Assembly: GCA_024234855.1 (NCBI GenBank)
Contig: JACKNN010000006.1
Location: 189,984-253,983, forward strand
DNA: 64,000 nucleotides
Source: Pseudomonadales bacterium
Lineage (GTDB): Bacteria > Pseudomonadota > Gammaproteobacteria > Pseudomonadales > Halieaceae
Reading direction: 5' to 3'
Part shown: positions 34,711 to 41,217 of the stretch, in pieces
Position numbering within the stretch: the first letter of the stretch is position 1
Layout of the letters: every line of letters begins with the position of its first letter
Position numbers and translations under genes: made by a program
The notes under the pieces: generated by a model
Told to the model about the DNA's origin: nothing
The model's database searches: none
What the model saw: only the letters and a program-made list of their open reading frames with translations

Positions 34711-35350
34711 GCAGCCAGTGATCCGCGCATCGAGCACCGATGATTTCATCAAGGGGCTGTGGCGCGAAAACCCGGTGTTCGTGCAGGTGCTGGGCATGTG
34801 TCCGGTGCTGGCAGTGACCAATTCCGGTATCAACGCGCTGGCCATGGGACTGGCCACCACCTTCGTGCTGGTGCTGTCGAATGCGCTGGTTTCGATGCTG
34901 CGCCATTTCATCCCGCGCCAGGTGCGCATCGCCACCTTCATCCTGATCATCGCCACCTTCGTCACCGTGGTGGACTACCTGATCCAGGCCATCAGCCTGG
35001 ACCTGCACCGGGCGCTGGGGGCTTTTATTTCCCTCATCGTGGTCAACTGCCTGATTCTCGGCCGGGCGGAGGCCTTTGCCTCGAAGCACAGTGTGGGCCG
35101 TTCCATCCTCGACGGGCTGGGCATGGGGCTGGGCTTTACCCTCGCGCTGTTGTGCCTGGGTGGCGTGCGGGAAATTCTCGGCAGCGGCTCGCTGTTTGGT
35201 GTGGCGCTGTTCCCCGCCGGCTTCCAGCCCTGGATCGTGATGATTCTCCCCAGCGGCGGGTTTTTCACCCTCGGCCTGTGGCTGCTGCTGTTCAATCACC
35301 TGAAGCGGCGCCGCCTGGCTCAGGGCCTGGTGCGGGAGGTGGCATCGTGA
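34697..35350 (+). CDS. rnfE: Rnf complex subunit E
   Basis: This 217-aa membrane subunit has six helices and is homologous to RnfA and NqrD. ENPVFVQVLGMCPVLAVTNS near the N-terminus and 'NCLILGRAEAFASKH' in the middle are family landmarks; each includes a Cys of the kind that binds an intramembrane iron centre shared with RnfA. The start lies inside rnfG and the stop overlaps the GTG of rnfA (GTGA). Confidence 0.92.
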   Translation: MPGSEQPVIRASSTDDFIKGLWRENPVFVQVLGMCPVLAVTNSGINALAMGLATTFVLVLSNALVSMLRHFIPRQVRIATFILIIATFVTVVDYLIQAISLDLHRALGAFISLIVVNCLILGRAEAFASKHSVGRSILDGLGMGLGFTLALLCLGGVREILGSGSLFGVALFPAGFQPWIVMILPSGGFFTLGLWLLLFNHLKRRRLAQGLVREVAS

Positions 35351-35928
35351 ACAACGATTCCCTGTGGACCATCTTCCTCAACGCCAGCCTGGTGAACAAT
35401 TTCGTGCTGGCCTACTTCCTCGGTATCTGCCCCTTCCTGGGGGTGTCCGGCAAACTCGGCACCGCGACCCGTATGGGCGGTGCCGTCTGCTTCGTCATGC
35501 TGGTCAGCTCCGTCTGCGCCTACGGCATCCACCGGCTGCTGGTGGCCATCGACGCGCCCTACCTGCAACTGATTTCCTACATTGTGGTGATCGCCTCCAC
35601 GGTGCAGCTGGTAGAGATGTTTATCAAGAAAATTAGCCCCGCCCTGTTTCGGGCGCTGGGCATTTTCCTGCCGCTGATTACCACAAACTGCGCCATCCTG
35701 GCCCTGGCCCTGTTCCAGACCAACAAGGGGTACGACCTGCTGCAGTCGGTGGTATTCGCGCTCGGCGCCGGCAGCGGTTTCACCCTGGCGCTGATCCTGA
35801 TGGCGGGCATCCGCGAGAAACTCGAACTCGCCACGGTGCCCGACGTGGTACAGGGCACCGCGCTGACGCTGATGATCGCCGGTATTCTCTCGCTGGCGTT
35901 CATGGGCTTTGCGGGGGTGGGAGCGTGA
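35347..35928 (+). CDS. rnfA: Rnf complex subunit A
   Basis: This 193-aa membrane subunit has six helices, the usual RnfA length. NNFVLAYFLGICPFLGVSGK at the N-terminus and LPLITTNCAILALALFQ in the middle carry the conserved Cys residues that pair with those of RnfE. The start is GTG 35347, overlapping the rnfE stop. It is last in the BCDGEA order, and the Cys-rich membrane protein gene follows after 4 bases. Confidence 0.93.
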   Translation: MNNDSLWTIFLNASLVNNFVLAYFLGICPFLGVSGKLGTATRMGGAVCFVMLVSSVCAYGIHRLLVAIDAPYLQLISYIVVIASTVQLVEMFIKKISPALFRALGIFLPLITTNCAILALALFQTNKGYDLLQSVVFALGAGSGFTLALILMAGIREKLELATVPDVVQGTALTLMIAGILSLAFMGFAGVGA

Positions 35929-35932
35929 CGGC

Positions 35933-36127
35933 GTGTTGAGTACATTTTTTACCGCCATCGCCGGCATGGTTGTGATCAGCTGCTTCTGGCTGGCGGTGCA
36001 GCGCCTGTGGCTGCGCCACTTCCGGGAAACTGCTGAGCCGGGCGGCGCTGGCGGTGACGCCCTGGCCGGGCGCAGCGGGTGCCACGGCTGCAACTGCGGC
36101 CCCGCGGGCTGCGAACGCGAAGAATGA
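35933..36127 (+). CDS. 64-aa Cys-rich single-helix membrane protein in the rnf operon
   Basis: From GTG 35933 the protein begins with one hydrophobic helix (MLSTFFTAIAGMVVISCFWL then AVQ) and ends in GCHGCNCGPAGCEREE, five Cys within 15 residues. The layout resembles NqrM, which matures the related Na+-NQR pump, and FeoB-associated Cys-rich proteins, but the spacing differs and I cannot assign it to either family. Position 4 bases after rnfA and before the reductase suggests a job in iron-centre insertion for RnfA/RnfE; this is inference. The frame is open further upstream, but that overlaps rnfA. Confidence 0.65.
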   Translation: MLSTFFTAIAGMVVISCFWLAVQRLWLRHFRETAEPGGAGGDALAGRSGCHGCNCGPAGCEREE

Positions 36128-36166
36128 AGCAGTTATCAAAACAGACAACCAAGGAGATCAGTCGAT

Positions 36167-37024
36167 ATGCGCCTGGAAGACTTTGATACCGGTATCAGCT
36201 ACAACGCCCGCGTGCTCTCCAGCCAACGGATCACGCCCGCCAGCTCCAGCGAGGAAGTGCGGGAGATCGTGCTGGAGGTGGAACGGGAGCATTTCGATTA
36301 CCAGCCGGGGCAGAGCATCGGCGTGATCGTCTCCGGCGATCATCCCCAGGGTCACAAGCACCATTTTCGCCTGTACAGCGTCGCCGATACGCCGCGTTCA
36401 ACCGCCGGTAAACCCCGCGTGACCCTGTGCGTCAAGCGTTGCAACTACATCGATGAGTACAGCGGCGAGCGTTACGAGGGCATCTCCTCCAACTACCTGT
36501 GCGACCGACGGGAGGGCGATGTCATTACCATCAACGGCCCCTTTGGCATCCCTTTCGAAGTGCCCAAGGACAGGGCTACCGACCTCCTGCTGATTGGCAT
36601 GGGTACCGGTATCGCGCCTTTTCGCGCGCTGATCAAGCACATCTACCAGGACGTGAAGGACTGGCAGGGCAGGGTGCGATTGTTCTACGGCGCCCAGAGC
36701 GGGCTCGAATTGCTCTATATGAACGAGGAGAAGGACGACTTCAGCCAGTACTATGACCGGGCCACGTTTGAGGCCTTCCAGGCCTTGAGCCCCAGGCCCA
36801 ACTGGGCCGACCCCATCGCCATGGACTACGCCCTGGAGGAGCGCTCGGAGGAGATATTTTCCATGCTGGAAAACCCCCATACCCGCGTGTATGTGGCTGG
36901 CCGCGCCGAAATCCTCGAGACCCTCGATCGCGTGTTCAGCCGCATGATCGGCTCGAGTGAGCAGTGGGCGCGACGCAAGGCGGAGCTGAAAGCGGGGAAG
37001 AGGTGGGTGGAGCTGGTGTACTGA
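36167..37024 (+). CDS. Plant-type ferredoxin-NADP+ reductase
   Basis: This 285-aa FAD flavoprotein moves electrons between ferredoxin and NADP+. The FAD motif is RLYSVADTPRS (residue ~67), with later GISSNYLCDRREGD. The NADP motif is GMGTGIAPFRALIKH (from about residue 144). The C-terminus is WVELVY, with the terminal aromatic Tyr that stacks on FAD in plant-type reductases. A strong ribosome-binding site (AAGGAGATCAGTCG) precedes the ATG. It closes the operon, so reduced ferredoxin made by the oxidoreductase could feed either the Rnf pump or NADPH. The flow could also run backward, from NADPH to ferredoxin. Confidence 0.87.
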   Translation: MRLEDFDTGISYNARVLSSQRITPASSSEEVREIVLEVEREHFDYQPGQSIGVIVSGDHPQGHKHHFRLYSVADTPRSTAGKPRVTLCVKRCNYIDEYSGERYEGISSNYLCDRREGDVITINGPFGIPFEVPKDRATDLLLIGMGTGIAPFRALIKHIYQDVKDWQGRVRLFYGAQSGLELLYMNEEKDDFSQYYDRATFEAFQALSPRPNWADPIAMDYALEERSEEIFSMLENPHTRVYVAGRAEILETLDRVFSRMIGSSEQWARRKAELKAGKRWVELVY

Positions 37025-37097
37025 GCGCTGGCTGTGGTCGCCATTCCCCCCGGTCAGTCGCCCCGCCGCATCACCGGCGCAACACGCCTGGCGATAC

Positions 37098-38069
37098 TCA
37101 AGGCAGGATAATCGTGGACCCTGTTGTTTTCCGTTCCTCGAGGTCGCGATGGGCCTGCTGGATGTCCGCCAGGGCATAGTGCTGGCCGATTTCCACCCGC
37201 ACCTGGCCCGCGAGCATTCGGTTAAAGAGATCCGTCGAAGACTGGCGTAAATCCTCCGTGGTGGCGGTGTACGTCGTGAGGGTTGGCCGGGTGATGTAAA
37301 GCGAGCCCCGCACCGTCAGTGCCTGCAAATCCAGTGGCGCGGGCGGACCGGAAGCATTGCCGAAGCTCACCATCAGCCCCCGCGGGCGCAGGCAGTCCAG
37401 CGACATCTCGAAGGTGTCCCTGCCCACGCCGTCATACACCACCGGCAGTTTCTCGCCGCCGGTGATTTCCAGTACGCGCTCCACCACGTTTTCGGTGCGG
37501 TAGTTGATCACATGGTGGTAACCGTGGGCCCGGGCGATAGCGACCTTTTGCTCTGAGCCCACTGTGCCGATCACGCGTGCGCCAATGCTGTTGGCCCACT
37601 GCCCAAACACCAGGCCGACCCCACCGGCGGCGGCGTGGAACAGGCAGGTCTCCCCGGACTGCAGGGCGTAGGTTCGCTGCAGCAGATACTCTGCGGTCTG
37701 GCCCTTGAGCATGACCGCCGCGGCATGCTCAAAGTCGATCCCCTCCGGGATGTGGACCAGGCGTGCCGCCGCCAGGTTTAGCGCCTGCGCGTAGGCGCCG
37801 ATGCCGGCCGAGCAGTAGGCAACCCTGTCGCCGACCGCGAGGTCAACGCCTTCGCCTACCGCCTTGACCACCCCGGCACCTTCCATCCCGAGTCCGCTCG
37901 GCAGGGGCACCGGGTACAGGCCGTTGCGAAAATAGGTATCAATGAAATTCAGGCCGATAGCCCGGTTGGCTATCGTTACCATGCCAGGTCCCGGCGGCGG
38001 CAGCGCCACATCTTCCAGCACCATTACTTCCGGAGCGCCCGTCTTGTGTATCCTGATTGCCTGCGTCAT
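37098..38069 (-). CDS. qorA: NADPH:quinone oxidoreductase, zinc-independent MDR family
   Basis: This 323-aa medium-chain reductase passes hydride from NADPH to quinones or enones. NFIDTYFRNGLYPVPLPSGL is the usual QOR catalytic-domain stretch. The NADPH-binding fold contains HAAAGGVGLVFGQWANSIGA (from about residue 144) and VGSEQKVAIARAHGY. The zinc-binding Cys cluster of alcohol dehydrogenases is absent. Its promoter at 38180-38211 contains a perfect palindrome, so the TetR protein encoded just upstream on the same strand likely represses it. The symbol is given by family resemblance, and the physiological substrate may be a quinone from the nearby aromatic pathway. Confidence 0.87.
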   Translation of the reverse strand: MTQAIRIHKTGAPEVMVLEDVALPPPGPGMVTIANRAIGLNFIDTYFRNGLYPVPLPSGLGMEGAGVVKAVGEGVDLAVGDRVAYCSAGIGAYAQALNLAAARLVHIPEGIDFEHAAAVMLKGQTAEYLLQRTYALQSGETCLFHAAAGGVGLVFGQWANSIGARVIGTVGSEQKVAIARAHGYHHVINYRTENVVERVLEITGGEKLPVVYDGVGRDTFEMSLDCLRPRGLMVSFGNASGPPAPLDLQALTVRGSLYITRPTLTTYTATTEDLRQSSTDLFNRMLAGQVRVEIGQHYALADIQQAHRDLEERKTTGSTIILP

Positions 38070-38179
38070 CTCTATCGCTCCTCTTAAGGTGTGGATAGGG
38101 CCTCGCTGTCAGCGAATGCCGGCCCCGTCGTGCCCTTCCTTTTTTCTGCCGCCAGCCTTTAGCCCGGAAGTTATTTAAA

Positions 38180-38211
38180 TGACATTATAATCATAATGAC
38201 ATTAATGTCAA
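38180..38211 (-). promoter_or_regulatory. Consensus sigma70 promoter overlapped by a palindromic operator (qor)
   Basis: On the minus strand the sequence reads TTGACA, 16 bases, TATAAT, an almost perfect sigma70 promoter facing the quinone oxidoreductase. The perfect palindrome TGACATTAATGTCA (38197-38210) covers the -35 and part of the spacer, and another TGACATTA half-site (plus strand, 38180-38187) covers the -10. A nearly identical arrangement occurs at 40020. The TetR regulator at 38289 is the obvious candidate to bind. Confidence 0.7.
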
Positions 38212-38288
38212 TTAAGTAAAGAATGGTGGAATTATGCTGTTTCCTGACGGCTTAATCCGGCTCAGGAATGCGGGGAGTGCGGGTGAGG

Positions 38289-38972
38289 CTATGCCTCGCG
38301 GGCGAGCCAGGCCAGCATCGAATCCGGGCTGAGATCAATCTCGGGCAGTGCACGCGTCAGGAGTTTGCCGACAACAGATCTGGTCACGCCCAGAGCCAGC
38401 AGTATATGCCCGACCATTTGCTCGGGATAATCCCGAGCCACTTCGCGGGTGGATGCGGCCTGTATGGTCGTCAGCGTGATACCGGCGATGATGTCGATCG
38501 CGGTCGCCACGTCGTCGACCCTGAAAACCCCCGCGCTGATACCGTCCTGGACGTGCCGGGGCAGGTATTCGAAGGCGAGGTGGCTGGGGCCGATCGCATT
38601 AAGCCCGGCCTTCCAGAAAAACCCGGAAACCTTGGGATAGAGGAGTACAGTGCGCAGGTACAGGCGCAATCCCGACGCGAGGCGCAGGGCCGGGTCGGGG
38701 TAGTCCTCCACGGCGCGTTCCACCGACCGCATGACGTCGTTGCCGAGTTCCGTGCTGAGGGCGGCCAGCAGTTCATCGATCGTCTGGAAGTAGTTGTAGA
38801 ACGTGCCTCGAGCAACCCCTGCGGCTGAGATCACATCGTCGATAACCGTCGCCTCAAGCCCCTTTTCATCAAACACCGCCAGTGTCGACTCGACCAGGCG
38901 CATCCGCATTTTTTGCCGGCGCTCATTGCCGACGCGGGTTCGGTGGTCGACTTGCTTCTTTTGTGGCTTCAT
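38289..38972 (-). CDS. TetR-family transcriptional regulator
   Basis: This 227-aa repressor has an N-terminal helix-turn-helix of TetR type: TVIDDVISAAGVARGTFYNY (residues ~41-60) with the usual 'F..K/T..L' after it (FQTIDELLAALS). The C-terminal ligand domain is family-typical but does not reveal the ligand. Genes next to it encode a quinone reductase, an acyltransferase and an aromatic meta-cleavage pathway. Two matching operator-promoter sequences, at 38180 and 40020, fit its regulon. The ligand may be an aromatic or CoA intermediate; this is inference. Confidence 0.88.
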   Translation of the reverse strand: MKPQKKQVDHRTRVGNERRQKMRMRLVESTLAVFDEKGLEATVIDDVISAAGVARGTFYNYFQTIDELLAALSTELGNDVMRSVERAVEDYPDPALRLASGLRLYLRTVLLYPKVSGFFWKAGLNAIGPSHLAFEYLPRHVQDGISAGVFRVDDVATAIDIIAGITLTTIQAASTREVARDYPEQMVGHILLALGVTRSVVGKLLTRALPEIDLSPDSMLAWLAREA

Positions 38973-39042
38973 AGCAATTCCTCAGGTAAAAACTCCCGCC
39001 TATCGGCAGGCAACGTGTCCCCGGTACTTTCAGGCCGGTATA

Positions 39043-39909
39043 TCATTCCTGCACCCGAAGCGGAGCCAGCCAGCGTCGCAGGATGCTCCAGTGTTTCTTC
39101 CGATCGGTTTGCCGATACGCCTTCAGGGCGTCAATCTCCTTTTCCACCGCCCGGCCCACGCGCTCGCGGATGGCCCATACGGCATCCTGATCCGAGGCAT
39201 CGCGCTTGAGTTGACTGGTGCGGATACGCTTGCCGAAGCCGAAGTAATAACGCTGTGGTCGCGGCAATACGCTCAGGCCTACTCCCCTGGCCAGGGGAGG
39301 GATCATATCGCCGTTGCGCGTATAGGCATCCAGGGGTAGTCGCTGGCTAAACAGTTTCCACAGTCGCGACTTGCTGATGTCTTTTGCATCCAGCAGGATC
39401 TGGAAGTTCTCATCAGGGCCCACTGATCCGAAGGGGATGATATCGTAACCGTGCTCGATCGCCAGTCGGGCAAACCCGGTGCGTTGTTTCCAGATCAGCT
39501 GATAGGCCTCGCCCTTGCGACGCATCACCTCGCGCCCGCCCCCGGGGAACACCAGGACGTGATGCTTTGCCTGCATCAATGCGGCGCAGTGCTCCGGCGA
39601 GCCCAGGACCATTCCGGCATTGACCAGCAGCTTGCCCCAGCCGGGCAGCGTGAAATGACCACGATCGCCCAATCCCCTCAACATGACGCCGTGGCGGGTG
39701 TAGATATGTTCCACCATCAGCGGGACGTCCAGCAGGCCGTAAAGGGTATGGTTGCCGGCCCACAGGGCCGGACGGTCGAATTTCAGGGCGTCCAGGCCCT
39801 GGAAGTATGGATCGAAATAGGCGCGCGCCATAGCCATCCGGGCTCGCAGGGCCGAGGGCGAGGGGGGCTCGAATTCGAGAATCTCTGCGGGGGACTGAAT
39901 TTTACCCAT
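39043..39909 (-). CDS. Lysophospholipid/glycerol acyltransferase family protein
   Basis: This 288-aa protein resembles PlsC-type acyltransferases of the TMEM68/DGAT-like branch. The acyl site reads GNHTLYGLLDVP (residues ~51-62), His with Asp seven positions on, rather than the canonical HxxxxD. The acceptor loop PGGGREVMRRKGE (near residue 124) replaces PEGTR. DIIPFGSVGPDENFQI and LPRPQRYYFGFGKRI are later family stretches. No clear membrane helix is present. It diverges from the dioxygenase operon, with the 40020 operator in the shared upstream region, so it may be co-regulated. Confidence 0.78.
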   Translation of the reverse strand: MGKIQSPAEILEFEPPSPSALRARMAMARAYFDPYFQGLDALKFDRPALWAGNHTLYGLLDVPLMVEHIYTRHGVMLRGLGDRGHFTLPGWGKLLVNAGMVLGSPEHCAALMQAKHHVLVFPGGGREVMRRKGEAYQLIWKQRTGFARLAIEHGYDIIPFGSVGPDENFQILLDAKDISKSRLWKLFSQRLPLDAYTRNGDMIPPLARGVGLSVLPRPQRYYFGFGKRIRTSQLKRDASDQDAVWAIRERVGRAVEKEIDALKAYRQTDRKKHWSILRRWLAPLRVQE

Positions 39910-40019
39910 GTGACTTTCCTTACGTATATCTTCGACCTCATACGGGTCAGCCGAGGCCCTGCGGGGTCAGCAGGGTCAGTGTAAAACATTGAGGCATATT
40001 AGGCGACAAAAATATCAAC

Positions 40020-40048
40020 TTGACAATAACGTCAAAATGATAATAATG
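40020..40048 (+). promoter_or_regulatory. Promoter/operator before the meta-cleavage operon, nearly identical to the qor promoter
   Basis: The plus strand reads TTGACA (40020-40025), 16 bases, AATAAT (42-47), with the near-palindrome TGACAATAACGTCA at 40021-40034. Over 29 positions it matches the minus-strand qor promoter at 24, including both hexamers and the operator arms. The likely binding protein is the TetR regulator at 38289. The start of the dioxygenase is about 160 bases downstream. Confidence 0.65.
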
Positions 40049-40093
40049 GCATTCCAGAGACGAAACTGGCGGTCCGCTACGAGGAGACAGGTC

Positions 40094-40213
40094 ATGCAAG
40101 GCAATCCGGGGGTGTCCACTCTCGCGACACGCAAGGCTGCGTGTTGGGGGGCGCACGGGAAAACTGCCGTCTCGATGATCGAATCAATTGAGGGAGTCCC
40201 CGATCATGAATAG
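40094..40213 (+). CDS. Possible 39-aa leader peptide before the dioxygenase
   Basis: ATG 40094 is preceded by GAGGAGACAGGTC, a good ribosome-binding site, and the frame runs 39 codons to a stop at 40213, 8 bases into the dioxygenase gene (ATGAATAG overlap). The sequence (MQGNPGVSTLATRKAACWGA and on) resembles nothing I know. It could couple translation into the dioxygenase, or be chance. Confidence 0.3.
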   Translation: MQGNPGVSTLATRKAACWGAHGKTAVSMIESIEGVPDHE

Positions 40214-41192
40214 CCAGATAACTGAACAGCCAACTGTCTTTGGCAAGGTGCGCATGGGTTACACCCTGGTGGAATCCCGCCGGGAGGATGAGTGGTATCG
40301 CTTCGCGAAGGAGGCGCTGGGCATGCACGTCCAGCGCGACGTCGACGCGCTCGTATGCCGCCTCGACGGCCATGCCCGCCGCATCATCGTGACTGATGGC
40401 CCGGCGGAGGATATCGCCGCCCTGGGCTATCAAGTGGACGACGAGGCGACTCTGCAGGTCGTGCTGCAGCGCCTGCGCGATCGGTCGGTCGATGTGCAGG
40501 AGGGCGATACCCGCGGTGCCGCCCTGCGCGGGGTGGAGCGCTTCTGGCGGGTCATCGGGCCCAAGGGCATGCTGGTTGAACTCTTCATCCGGCCGCTGCT
40601 GAGCGACGAGCCGCTCGATATGCTGGCCAGTGGCTTTTGCACCGGGGCGTCGGGAATGGGGCATGTGGCGATTACCTCCTGCCGCCCCGACGCGATGATG
40701 TCATTCTGGCAACAGATTTTTGACGCCCGTATATCGGATCGTATCGACGATCGGGTCTCGGGCCTGGCCATGGACTTTACCTTCATGCGCCTCAACGAGC
40801 GCCACCACTCGGTAGCGGTCGCCTGCACGCGTGGGATCAAGCTCGATCCTATCAGGACCCGCATCCACCACATGAATATCCAGCCGGCGCAACTGGAAGA
40901 CCTCAGTGCCGCATACGTGCGCTGCCGGAAACTGGGATTCCGGATCGCCAACAGTGTAGGCCAGCACCCGAATGACCGGGAGATATCGTTTTATGTGGTC
41001 ACGCCCTCGGGTTTCCACCTGGAGTACGGCTGGGCGCCAATCGCCGTGGATGAAGCCAGCTGGGCCGAGGGTTTTCACCACGGTATCAGCGTCTGGGGCC
41101 ATGCGCCGCAGGATATTAATTTCAGGGACAGGTTGGGTGAGCTGGCCAGCGGCCTGCGCTCGCTTGTCCGCACCGAATACACGCCTTTCTGA
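40206..41192 (+). CDS. Type I extradiol (VOC) ring-cleavage dioxygenase
   Basis: This 328-aa enzyme opens catechol-type rings next to the hydroxyls with Fe(II) and O2. Two VOC domains are present; the metal ligands fall in the second: His in GMGHVAITS (near residue 153), His in RIHHMNIQP (near 221) and Glu in GFHLEYGW (near 272). The pattern matches BphC/HsaC-type 2,3-dihydroxybiphenyl dioxygenases. ATG 40206 has GAGGGAG 9-15 bases upstream; a TTG at 40188 is the alternative. It is followed 25 bases on by a flavin hydroxylase, with the operator/promoter at 40020 before it. Confidence 0.92.
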   Translation: MNSQITEQPTVFGKVRMGYTLVESRREDEWYRFAKEALGMHVQRDVDALVCRLDGHARRIIVTDGPAEDIAALGYQVDDEATLQVVLQRLRDRSVDVQEGDTRGAALRGVERFWRVIGPKGMLVELFIRPLLSDEPLDMLASGFCTGASGMGHVAITSCRPDAMMSFWQQIFDARISDRIDDRVSGLAMDFTFMRLNERHHSVAVACTRGIKLDPIRTRIHHMNIQPAQLEDLSAAYVRCRKLGFRIANSVGQHPNDREISFYVVTPSGFHLEYGWAPIAVDEASWAEGFHHGISVWGHAPQDINFRDRLGELASGLRSLVRTEYTPF

Positions 41193-41217
41193 ACGATCAA
41201 TCATTGGTGAGGATTTT

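Noticed and set aside
40180..40195. FNR-like half-sites (TGAT and ATCAA) just before the dioxygenase
   Set aside because: The spacing is 3 bases rather than 4, so they do not form a proper box.
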